NCBI GenBank assembly: GCA_016928525.1
Contig: JAFGKO010000017.1
Span: 1-21,823, forward strand
Length of the DNA: 21,823 bases
DNA from: Anaerolineales bacterium
GTDB lineage: Bacteria > Chloroflexota > Anaerolineae > Anaerolineales > Villigracilaceae
Direction: 5' to 3'
In this document: positions 15,887 to 21,823 of the stretch, one piece after another
How positions within the stretch are numbered: position 1 is the stretch's first letter
How the letters are laid out: each line of letters opens with the position of its first letter
Position numbers and translations under genes: made by a program
The notes under the pieces: generated by a model
Told to the model about the DNA's origin: nothing
Seen by the model: the letters and a program-made list of their open reading frames with translations, nothing else
Databases searched by the model: none

Positions 15887-17395
15887 TCAGGGGATTTGAG
15901 TAGGCGTGATTTGATCTGCCAGTACGGGTTCAAATAGCGTGATCCACTCTGAGGGAACCCAGCCGCGCTGCAAACTACCTTCAGCCTGCCACTCCACCTC
16001 CATCCAACTACCATACACAGACAGTACCTCGACGGGGGTATTCCGGTTCAGTACTGTAAAACGCGAATCGCCACTATAGTCCGGTTCAGGTCTCACCCAG
16101 ACATTTCCCGCTGCAACGCCCATAACTGGAGTCGATGCATAGCTAGGGGTAAAAGTTGCGGTGGGTGTGGATGTGTCGGTTGCAGTAAACACAGGTATCG
16201 CAGTAAATGTAGCGATTTCCGTCAAAGTAGCGGTAAAGGTCGGCATAGCACTGGCCGTTGGCGTCGCAACGGGCATGTCTGCGGGAAAAGCCAATGGGAA
16301 TAACGCAATCGTAAATTGAAGATAAAAACAGGCCAATCCAACCAAGATGATCCCCATCAAACCACCGATGGCCAAAGCCAACTTTGCCCCACGGCTCAAA
16401 GGTTTGGCGACTTCTTCAACACCGGCATATTCATCTGCTAATATCGCAAGCTCGGGTCTCAAATTGGGTATAGTAGTAGAATCCCCATTGTAGCGTTCGA
16501 AGACGACCCCGTGGCTGACATGCAGTTCCGAAACCAGGGTATGCATCCTGGCACGGAAGCCTTCTGGCTCCACTCCTGTGATAACCACTGCGAGATACGC
16601 AGTGCGTCCACTTTGGATGATGATCCGTTGGTCGCCATACTGCACTTCATCCAACTCATTCTCTGCCTCACCCTGTCCAAAAGAGTCATGCACAAAATCA
16701 CGGGTCGCAGTAAGCATCGCACTGATGAGATCGGTGTCAGTCGCTTCATCCTTGCTCGGGTGGTAATGTGCAAGTAGCAAACCAGATCCATGCTGGATCA
16801 GGAAAATTTCCCGGATGGCAAAAGGCAGGGCATCTCGCAGGGTGAGTTGAGAGGCGGGAATGCCGCGCAGACGCGCGAAGACAATTCGCAGAAACCCCTG
16901 TGGGCCTATCGAACGCCTCAACTGGGCATCGATATTACGCTGTAACTCTTTGGCAAACTCGCCGATCGCCCGCTGTACTGTCTCACCGATAATAGGGAAA
17001 AGCGCCTCGATCATGTCTTTTCGTGAGTTACGAATCTGCACGCGAATTGCCTCCCCCATCACCGGGCCAAGCGCTTCGGCCATTTCATCACGCGAATCGC
17101 GGATTGCGCCCCCAATCATGTTGCCCAATTCGGGCGCAACGCGCGGGATGAGTTCATCCGAGTCCTTTTGAATTTTCCTGCGAAGCTGTTCCAGCTCAAC
17201 CAGGATGTCTTCCAATTGCTGTTGTAAGGATACACTATCGGCATTGGTCTGGCGCTGTAGAACATCGATCTGGCGCTCAAGCGTGTCAAGGCCTTCCTGT
17301 ACATCTGCCAGCAAGATAGCGCGGATGGAATCGAGCGGGTTGATATCCTCCCCTGTTTGGCCCGTGTTTATTGTCTTCTTTGGGGCTTTTTCCAT
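15887..17395 (-). CDS. Membrane scaffold: coiled coil, longin/roadblock-like domain, TM helix, SH3-like domain
   Basis: A 502-residue protein. Residues ~20-90 form a coiled coil, and ~90-170 a helical part with repeating amphipathic GxxxRxxIRxSRxxMxEAL units. Residues ~180-305 are a longin/roadblock-like domain (IREIFLIQHGSGLLLAHY, LISAMLTATRDFVHDSFG, DQRIIIQSGRTAYLAVVITG). One membrane helix lies at about 339-361, then a Thr-rich extracytoplasmic spacer (~366-410), then an SH3b-like domain (GNVWVRPEPDYSG ... SWMEVEW ... RGWVPSEWI, ~425-480), as in proteins that touch the cell wall or envelope. The cytoplasmic domain is of a type often found beside small GTPases, so it may act as the GTPase partner. 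ATG 17395 is preferred over the TTG at 17410. The next gene follows after 16 nt. Confidence 0.85.
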   Translation of the reverse strand: MEKAPKKTINTGQTGEDINPLDSIRAILLADVQEGLDTLERQIDVLQRQTNADSVSLQQQLEDILVELEQLRRKIQKDSDELIPRVAPELGNMIGGAIRDSRDEMAEALGPVMGEAIRVQIRNSRKDMIEALFPIIGETVQRAIGEFAKELQRNIDAQLRRSIGPQGFLRIVFARLRGIPASQLTLRDALPFAIREIFLIQHGSGLLLAHYHPSKDEATDTDLISAMLTATRDFVHDSFGQGEAENELDEVQYGDQRIIIQSGRTAYLAVVITGVEPEGFRARMHTLVSELHVSHGVVFERYNGDSTTIPNLRPELAILADEYAGVEEVAKPLSRGAKLALAIGGLMGIILVGLACFYLQFTIALFPLAFPADMPVATPTASAMPTFTATLTEIATFTAIPVFTATDTSTPTATFTPSYASTPVMGVAAGNVWVRPEPDYSGDSRFTVLNRNTPVEVLSVYGSWMEVEWQAEGSLQRGWVPSEWITLFEPVLADQITPTQIP

Positions 17396-17426
17396 ATGGA
17401 AATCCCACAATTACGTATAAACATGT

Positions 17427-17888
17427 TTAGGATGGCTCAGAATCATTTTTCAGGCGAATTCCCAGTTCTTCTAACATCTGCCCCAACTCCTGGCGCGATG
17501 CCTTTTTGCTTTCCAAAGAAGTGATTAAGTTCAGGAATTCCTCTCTCAAATTATCATCGCGCTCGCGAGACTCGGATTGCAGGATGCGTGTACGCTCCTC
17601 CAATTCCTCCAACTCTTTTTGAACAGAGTGAAGCTGGCTCTGAAAATCAGCAGCAAGCTTCTTGTATTTTGCAGAAGAAGAGAGAGAGAGGGATTCAAAT
17701 TTCTCGTCAATCTCGACTTCCAGGTCATTCAAACGAGTCTCGATAGTACGCGCCTGGGAACCGAATAAAATATCACGGAGACGTTCAAGCTCGTTGACCG
17801 ATGATTCGGAAAGAGAATTCGCGGGCCCATCTTTTTCAACAGATTTGGTCTCACCGGTGGGGGAAGAATTTACAAGTTTTTTTTTCAC
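17427..17888 (-). CDS. Coiled-coil protein, first gene of the GTPase/HD-GYP operon
   Basis: About 153 residues, mostly coiled coil (ELERLRDILFGSQARTIE from ~residue 33; LHSVQKELEELEERTRIL). LRDILFG-x-Q is the start of a conserved segment I have seen in proteins linked to the longin-like and GTPase partners; the function is unknown. I chose the GTG at 17888 because GAGGAG precedes it by 3 nt; a TTG at 17930 extends the frame by 14 codons but has no ribosome site. The stop is 31 nt before the start of the membrane scaffold gene, so it is the first gene in the operon. It has no membrane segment and probably acts as an adaptor for the scaffold (inference). Confidence 0.75.
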   Translation of the reverse strand: MKKKLVNSSPTGETKSVEKDGPANSLSESSVNELERLRDILFGSQARTIETRLNDLEVEIDEKFESLSLSSSAKYKKLAADFQSQLHSVQKELEELEERTRILQSESRERDDNLREEFLNLITSLESKKASRQELGQMLEELGIRLKNDSEPS

Positions 17889-17950
17889 GATCTCCTCACT
17901 TCGAAAAAAACGGGGGTTATATTCTCCCAATAATCGATTTTATCATTGTG

Positions 17951-17956
17951 ATTATA
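17951..17956 (-). promoter_or_regulatory. TATAAT, candidate operon promoter
   Basis: TATAAT on the minus strand, about 62 nt upstream of the coiled-coil gene start; the poor match TGTGAC stands 16 bp further. A second box TATAAC lies closer to the gene. Confidence 0.3.
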
Positions 17957-18223
17957 ACCTTGGAATTATTTCGTCACACATTACAAAATCGTTTGCAAAA
18001 AGAAATACCGCACGATGACCGCCACAGAATCTTTTCGTGGGATGATTCTAAAATCCCAGCCTGACGCCCTCTGCTACGCTACCGGATGCTTCACGAGCCC
18101 AAGTGGGGAGATAGACCTCCCACATAACAAACTTTCCTCTCCTTATTACTGCCAGAACATCACTATGTGTTCGAGAAAACATTTGGAAGTCTTTGTAAAA
18201 ACATCCGTATACTTTATCGAAAC

Positions 18224-18277
18224 CACCATGGTGATTTCATCGATTCACCATGGTGATTTAACAGACTCACCATGGTG
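18224..18277. promoter_or_regulatory. Three CACCATGGTG palindromes at an exact 22-bp period
   Basis: CACCATGGTG occurs at 18224-18233, 18246-18255 and 18268-18277; the last two are extended to TCACCATGGTGA and all three are followed by A-[TC]-T-T. The 12 bases between sites differ in most positions. Conservation of a symmetric core only, at a spacing of two DNA turns, points to a dimeric DNA-binding protein on one face of the helix, not to simple sequence duplication. The target promoter and protein are not identified; TATACT at 18208-18213 just before the first site is a possible -10. Confidence 0.6.
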
Positions 18278-18405
18278 ACTTGAAGAACAGATCAAGACCT
18301 GTTCATAACTTTATACTGACTCGTTTACTGGAATCTGCAAGGATTATCTCCGTTAATTTATTGACGTTCATAAAAGTTGGTCAAGTGTCTACCATATTCT
18401 TGTTA

Positions 18406-18488
18406 TGTCATGTTGAGCGTAGCGAAGCATCTCTGTGGCTTCGAGCGAGACTCTTCGGTCGCAAAAATCGCTCCCTCAGAGTGACATG
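18406..18488. repeat. REP-like palindromic interspersed repeat, copy 2
   Basis: Starts TGTCATGTTGAG and ends CTCAGAGTGACATGA, near-inverted, with internal GAAGCATCTC and GCGAGACTCTTCGG. It has the same structure as the element at 10623-10708 but differs in most bases, so it belongs to a second subfamily. Confidence 0.6.
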
Positions 18489-18544
18489 ACTTAACGAATA
18501 CTTATGAACATCAATAGTATATTCTACCGAGGAAAGATAAAGCT

Positions 18545-18787
18545 ATGAGAGAAACTGGGGGTGAGGTCCCATCCCAAACCACATCTTCGCCAGGTTCAAT
18601 GACCTACAGAGTACTGTGTAAATATCTGAATCGAAAGCCTGTTAATTTTGAGCCATATGGAACAAGTGAGTTGGAAATTTATGCAAGAAGCAGTATGTTT
18701 AAAACCAATCCTTTGATTCTCACCCCATACGCACAAAGCTTAAGAAAGACTCATGAAAAACGTTGTGCGTTCGTCTGCATGCCGTAG
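18545..18787 (+). CDS. Doubtful 80-codon ORF
   Basis: It begins MRETGGEVPSQTTSSPG and ends HEKRCAFVCMP. A GAGGAAAG lies 12-13 nt before the ATG and TATATT about 25 nt before it, so expression is conceivable. There is no resemblance I know, no membrane segment and no partner gene. A 7-bp inverted repeat (CGCACAA / TTGTGCG) lies inside near its end. It may be a remnant or random. Confidence 0.2.
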   Translation: MRETGGEVPSQTTSSPGSMTYRVLCKYLNRKPVNFEPYGTSELEIYARSSMFKTNPLILTPYAQSLRKTHEKRCAFVCMP

Positions 18788-18861
18788 GAGTTGCGTCCAG
18801 CAGAATGTGCAGGCGCGTGATACAGTTGCATTCGTAAGGTGATTTCTCTTCTCCTCCTTTG

Positions 18862-18903
18862 AACTTGAAAGAGCCGGGGCTGGAGCCCCGGCTCTTTCAA
18901 GTT
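18862..18903. terminator. 19-bp perfect hairpin
   Basis: AACTTGAAAGAGCCGGGGC, loop TGGA, then its exact complement GCCCCGGCTCTTTCAAGTT. It lies about 40 nt downstream of the DUF559 stop (minus strand), so it is most likely its terminator, and works in both orientations. No T-run is needed at this stability. Confidence 0.7.
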
Positions 18904-18944
18904 AATTGTTGGTTGATCTTTCGCACCGGCATAGAGCGCAAAGC

Positions 18945-19319
18945 CTATTCTGAAATTAGCTCCCGAATTTTCTCTAGAACTCCCCGTAAATTCCCGATAA
19001 TATCCTTGTTCTTAAATCGAAAAACACGCAACCCCATTTCGCCCAAAGCCTTGTCTCGTTCAGCGTCACTTTTTTTCTGTTCATCCTCTTTGTGAACGCT
19101 GCCATCCACTTCGATAACCAATGCTGCTATATGACAATAGAAATCGACAATGAAACCCGCGATGACTTGTTGCCGCCTGAAGTGAACTCCCAACTTATTC
19201 CCGCGCAACTCCTGCCATAGAATCTTCTCGGCAGGAGTCATTTCACGCCGCAACTCGCGGGCACGATTTAGCTTTTCTTTTGTGACACGTTGGCCGGGGA
19301 TGATGTTTTTGACTGGCAT
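18945..19319 (-). CDS. DUF559 domain protein (Vsr-like endonuclease fold)
   Basis: A 124-residue protein that is a complete DUF559 (PF04480) unit: RARELRREMTPAEKILWQELRG, then LGVHFRRQQVIAGFIVDFYC, then LVIEVDGSVH, and LRVFRFKNKDI with the end of the core. The putative catalytic residues D59, E70, D72 and H76 are all present, as in the Vsr/restriction-endonuclease-like fold. Single-domain DUF559 proteins are very common in bacteria with many copies, often close to repeats, and have no proven substrate. A TAGAAT box lies 6 nt before the ATG without a Shine-Dalgarno. It is next to a hairpin-rich region and a STAND-type gene, both signs of accessory DNA. Confidence 0.93.
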   Translation of the reverse strand: MPVKNIIPGQRVTKEKLNRARELRREMTPAEKILWQELRGNKLGVHFRRQQVIAGFIVDFYCHIAALVIEVDGSVHKEDEQKKSDAERDKALGEMGLRVFRFKNKDIIGNLRGVLEKIRELISE

Positions 19320-19325
19320 GTGATG

Positions 19326-19331
19326 ATTCTA
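19326..19331 (-). promoter_or_regulatory. TAGAAT -10-like box of the DUF559 gene
   Basis: TAGAAT, 6 nt before the ATG at 19319, with no ribosome site; same geometry as other starts in the window. Confidence 0.4.
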
Positions 19332-19338
19332 ACTCAAA

Positions 19339-19740
19339 ACCCCACCCCCGCCTCCCCCAGGGGGGAGGAGCTATATGCTCATCAAACAATACATTGACCA
19401 GGGAAACCAACACGCCATCAGCAAGAAAAGAAGTCAACCCTATGCCCTCTCCATTTGGAGAGGGGCAAACCGACACGCCGATCAATCACTACTATCTGGG
19501 TGAGGTCCAAACTAACCCCTCTCCCGTCTCCCCCAAGGGGGAGAAGCTAAAACCGTCCTCCAACAAAGCCTTTCCCTGGAAAACCGTCACAGCCATCACT
19601 CAACAGGCCCCCTTCCCACATCGTCCCCGTAGGGGATTTGGGAAGCGCCGCGCTGAGCTTGCCCGCCCCGGCTCCGCCGGTCGGGCCGGGGTCGAAGCGG
19701 GCGGGGGGATAGGTCCCTCCCAAACCCCGTTTGGATAAAA
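19339..19740. repeat. Cluster of short GC-rich hairpin repeats
   Basis: About 400 nt with no credible gene. It holds at least five inverted repeats: CCTCCCCC / GGGGGAGG (19351-19368); CCCTCTCCA / TGGAGAGGG (19445-19464); CTCCCCC / GGGGGAG (19528-19543); CTTCCCA ... TCCCC / GGGGA ... TGGGAAG (about 19613-19647); and a GC-rich fold GCCCGC ... GCGGGC (19661-19702). The units look like related intergenic repeats that accumulated here. The 114-codon frame crossing it is a by-product. Confidence 0.55.
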
Positions 19741-19747
19741 CCTGCTG

Positions 19748-20905
19748 CTAACAAAATTCAGATACGTTATTCAAAACATAATCAATGTCTTGTTGCAGTT
19801 GTTGGACACGCTTTTCATCTAACTTTGTAGACATTGAAACCCTACTCCCAATGTCTTTGAACGAGTGACCACTATGTATCCATTCATTATCAATCCCAAT
19901 AAAACGATCATGAAACATATCTGTTTTATAAACCTTTATCTTATAGCCATCTCTTCTTAATTTGTTGACTTGCACTCCAAAATCAGCGGGTTTTATACGT
20001 TTGGAAATAATAAGTATCGGTATTTCTTTTTTGAGAGTCAAAATAATTTTCAGAAATTCTTCATTGACATATGAATCAATAATAACAATGCTAGATACAG
20101 CAGATTGAAGTAATTCTTTGAAGAGCAAGTACGGCTTCGTGTATTGGCCTTTTTGAAAATACTGATTTTCAAAGGTTTCCTTTGTCGATTTTCTATCTTG
20201 TCTCTGCTGAGCCTTCTTCATTTCTTCAGTTATTTCATACCGTCTTAGTTTTAGTATGCCATGACTTCTTTTTGGCAATCGCCCAAGTGCTTCATCAAGA
20301 CATGAAATTGCCTCGTTATATCTTCTCTGAAACAATAACAGTTTTGCGTAATCTAGATATAGAATTTTTAGCCCCTCCCCTACGGGGGTGTTTTGTATTC
20401 CATACTTAAGAGCCTTTTCCGCTTCTTGCTTATTTCCTAAGTTTCTAGCCAACTTGCCATACTCAAGAATCAACGCATCCCCCTTATGCTTCAGGGAGAC
20501 ATGTTTTATGCCGCGCTTGAGTACAGCAATTGCACCATAATAATCCTTTCGGCTTTTCAATAAGTCACAATATTCCCAATATAGCGAATACAAATTGAAT
20601 TTCGATGGTATTTTTTGTATCCCTTCTTCCAAAACTTCAACTGCTTTTTGAAATTCTTGTTTTTTGCGCAGCAATTTGCTGTATTCTACATATACCCTGA
20701 CCAAATTCTGCAGTGGGAGTCTTGCCATTGCTTCTTGGGCAATCTTTTCTGCTCGTTCGAACCTTTTTCGTTCAACCAAATATTTAATGTATTTCAAGTA
20801 AACATCGTCCAAACCATTTGCTACAGGAACCACTTTCAAACCTGCATCAAAGGAATTCTCTGCTTGTTCGAATTTTCTTTGATACGCCAAAGCTTGCCCG
20901 TACAT
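19748..20905 (-). CDS. TPR/HAT-repeat protein with C-terminal PLD-like domain (3' part of a split gene)
   Basis: 385 codons. Residues ~1-230 are six or so helical repeats of 35-40 residues (FEQAENSFDAGL, FERAEKIAQEAM, FQKAVEVLEEGI, YYGAIAVLKRGI, KQEAEKALKYGI, YNEAISCLDEAL). Residues ~257-385 resemble a phospholipase-D-like domain: IVIIDSYVNEEFL, ILIISKRIKP, then FHDRFIGIDNEWIHSGHSFKDIG, with H332 and D339 in an HxRx4D arrangement. Arg replaces the usual Lys of HxKx4D. The HSGHSFKDIG tail is like that seen in defence-related PLD-like modules. Its ATG shares one base with the stop of the upstream ORF, but the protein begins in the middle of a repeat; I think it is the continuation of 20905-21823 after a one-base shift. 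Confidence 0.8.
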   Translation of the reverse strand: MYGQALAYQRKFEQAENSFDAGLKVVPVANGLDDVYLKYIKYLVERKRFERAEKIAQEAMARLPLQNLVRVYVEYSKLLRKKQEFQKAVEVLEEGIQKIPSKFNLYSLYWEYCDLLKSRKDYYGAIAVLKRGIKHVSLKHKGDALILEYGKLARNLGNKQEAEKALKYGIQNTPVGEGLKILYLDYAKLLLFQRRYNEAISCLDEALGRLPKRSHGILKLRRYEITEEMKKAQQRQDRKSTKETFENQYFQKGQYTKPYLLFKELLQSAVSSIVIIDSYVNEEFLKIILTLKKEIPILIISKRIKPADFGVQVNKLRRDGYKIKVYKTDMFHDRFIGIDNEWIHSGHSFKDIGSRVSMSTKLDEKRVQQLQQDIDYVLNNVSEFC

Positions 20906-21823
20906 TATATAAACTTGTGAGAGTGCAATTTTTTTACAGTGGTCAATCCTTTTTCGAGTACCCTCTCAGCCTCTTTATTTCTCCTTGCCTCAAGAAGAAT
21001 TTTTGCATAAGGAACATATAATAACCCGCTCGACTTACATGATTTAAGTTCTATTGCATGTTCAAATACTTTTTGCGCCTGTTCATACTTGCCCAACCTT
21101 GCTAGGAAACATAAGTAATCCCTCTGGCGCTCCGGGTTATCTGGAGTTAAACGAACAGATTCAGCATAATGCTTTTCAATTTCCTTTGGATTGCCGTTGA
21201 AATGCCCTTCAAGTAAACGTGCATAGAATTGATGAAGTTCACTGTCATCCCCTTTCAATTTTAGGGCAGCTTCATACAACCTTTTTGCAAGCCGCCCCTC
21301 GCCAAACTTGACCATATTTCGTAAAGCAGTTTTGTTATTGGCAATAAAATTTCCGATGAATCTTTGCCCATGTTCGTGATTTGCTTTGTTGCAATGATAA
21401 ATCGCCTCAAGCACATCAAGGATCGTCTCGATACTTTCAAGGTTACGAGAACGCTTGATCTTTGCAATATAAAATTCCCCAATAGATTCATGGATACTAT
21501 TAAACATTGACAAATCTTCTTTGAGGAGTTTGTAGGCATATTCCCGAACAATAGGATGTAAAAAATATCGTTGGTTGCTCGTGTCCGTTTCGATGAAGAA
21601 GACGGCTTTGAGTTCAGTGAAATCCGCCTTGATCTGTAAAGACTTGACATCGGACATAGTAAAAGGTTTTCTAAAGGCAGAGGATACCTTGAGCAAGCGT
21701 TGAGCATCATTTGTAAGTTTAGCGTACAGCAAATTGATTAAGAACCTATCTCTAAACTTCGCATTTTCGCCAGCAGATGATGGCACAGGCAAAGAAAAGC
21801 AAGGACAAATAATTAGAGGCCTT
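20905..21823 (-). CDS. STAND-type ATPase C-terminal region with TPR repeats (partial, 5' part of a split gene)
   Basis: The frame runs past the window edge, so the start is outside; the TTG at 21792 is not a start. The visible part begins after the nucleotide-binding core: FRDRFLINLLYAKLTNDAQRLLKVSSAFRKPF and YFLHPIVREYAYKLL are the winged-helix part of STAND (NB-ARC/AP-ATPase-like) proteins. TPR-like repeats follow (RLAKRLYEAALKL, EKHYAESVRLTPDN, YEQAQKVFEHAIEL, NKEAERVLEKGLTTV). STAND proteins are signal-triggered oligomerising switches, often in anti-phage defence. The last residues (KKLHSHKFI) do not fit the repeat, whereas the next frame does; see the A7 run at 20929-20935. Confidence 0.8.
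   Translation of the reverse strand, partial: RPLIICPCFSLPVPSSAGENAKFRDRFLINLLYAKLTNDAQRLLKVSSAFRKPFTMSDVKSLQIKADFTELKAVFFIETDTSNQRYFLHPIVREYAYKLLKEDLSMFNSIHESIGEFYIAKIKRSRNLESIETILDVLEAIYHCNKANHEHGQRFIGNFIANNKTALRNMVKFGEGRLAKRLYEAALKLKGDDSELHQFYARLLEGHFNGNPKEIEKHYAESVRLTPDNPERQRDYLCFLARLGKYEQAQKVFEHAIELKSCKSSGLLYVPYAKILLEARRNKEAERVLEKGLTTVKKLHSHKFI
20929..20935 (-). other. A7 run at the frame change between the two repeat ORFs
   Basis: On the minus strand the upstream frame reads GTA AAA AAA TTG CAC and stops 8 codons after the run. One extra A gives VKKIALSQVYIMYGQALAYQ, which joins the repeat smoothly to the downstream ORF. So a one-base loss in an A8 run, a sequencing error, or transcriptional slippage on A7 would each explain the split. 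Confidence 0.65.

Larger units (their letters stand above)
17931..18944. other. About 1 kb of gene-poor DNA
   Basis: No ORF here has a family resemblance I recognise. The stretch contains the operon promoter region, short hairpins (GTGGG / CTCCCAC near 18101-18123; GAACAG / CTGTTC near 18283-18304), the three-palindrome array at 18224-18277, a REP-like repeat, an 80-codon ORF of doubtful status, and the long hairpin at 18862-18903. Confidence 0.5.

Noticed and set aside
15871..16014. N-terminal extension of the GTPase frame
   Set aside because: It overlaps the end of the scaffold gene; ATG 15870 has a ribosome site and begins the family.
18048..18125. Minus-strand 25-codon ORF (starts MWEVYLPTWAREASGS) with a GGAGAGG before it
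   Set aside because: Too short and without similarity or partner; the region looks like repeat sequence.
18224..18277. A short CRISPR array
   Set aside because: Only a 10-12 bp palindrome is repeated, linkers are 12 bp, and no cas gene is present.
18224..18277. Phage lambda-type operators
   Set aside because: The TCACC/GGTGA half-sites look alike and there are three sites, but centre spacing differs and no repressor or phage gene is nearby.
19394..19738. 114-codon plus-strand ORF
   Set aside because: It runs through successive hairpin repeats; its Pro/Gly-rich product is a by-product of GC-rich DNA.
20370..20395. GC-rich hairpin-like string inside the TPR gene, resembling the intergenic repeats
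   Set aside because: The coding frame and repeat pattern continue through it without disturbance.

Overview
The window looks like part of a Chloroflexota chromosome, probably Anaerolineae. This is inferred, not measured. The reasons are: exported proteins with Thr/Pro-rich spacers (12720-13973 and 15887-17395); a DUF166 protein; an LctP-type permease; abundant GC-rich hairpin repeats between genes; and a recurrent TANAAT box 6-7 nt before ATG, as expected for leaderless mRNAs. There are no rRNA, tRNA or CRISPR loci.

Layout. (1) 1-6332, plus strand: the end of a family I CoA-transferase subunit, a membrane diguanylate cyclase, then a tightly packed run of PspC protein, CPBP protease, lactate/glycolate-type permease, a 53-aa two-helix membrane protein not previously delimited by long-ORF criteria, a D-2-hydroxyacid dehydrogenase and a HAD phosphatase, closed by a strong hairpin. 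The last four could form a 2-hydroxyacid (glycolate/lactate) uptake and conversion unit. (2) 6359-10708: a CPA2 antiporter with RCK domains, whose gene is followed by a decayed second RCK_C domain; a divergent EamA transporter; a membrane protein of a conserved unnamed family; a terminator and a REP-like repeat. (3) 10720-14202, mostly minus strand, a scarred accessory stretch: DUF166 protein, an AbiEii-like nucleotidyltransferase with a small overlapping partner gene, a MITE-like inverted repeat, a truncated second copy of the DUF166 gene start, a lipoprotein beta-propeller, and a 42-codon fragment of rarA.

(4) 14231-17888, minus strand: a compact four-gene operon. In transcription order it encodes a coiled-coil protein, a membrane scaffold (coiled coil, longin/roadblock-like domain, TM helix, extracytoplasmic SH3-like domain), a Rab/Ras-like small GTPase whose catalytic Gln position is Gly, and a PAS-HD-GYP c-di-GMP phosphodiesterase. 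This reads as an envelope-to-c-di-GMP signalling module with a eukaryote-like GTPase as relay, and is the strongest candidate for a little-described system here.

(5) 17889-18944: about 1 kb with almost no coding signal. It holds three copies of the palindrome CACCATGGTG at an exact 22-bp period, a second REP-like repeat and a 19-bp perfect hairpin. (6) 18945-21823, minus strand: a DUF559 nuclease-fold protein, a hairpin-rich stretch, and a STAND-type ATPase C-terminus with TPR/HAT repeats and a terminal phospholipase-D-like domain. The last is split into two ORFs at an A7 run, and is best read as one gene with a one-base frameshift or a slippage site. Its N-terminus lies outside the window.
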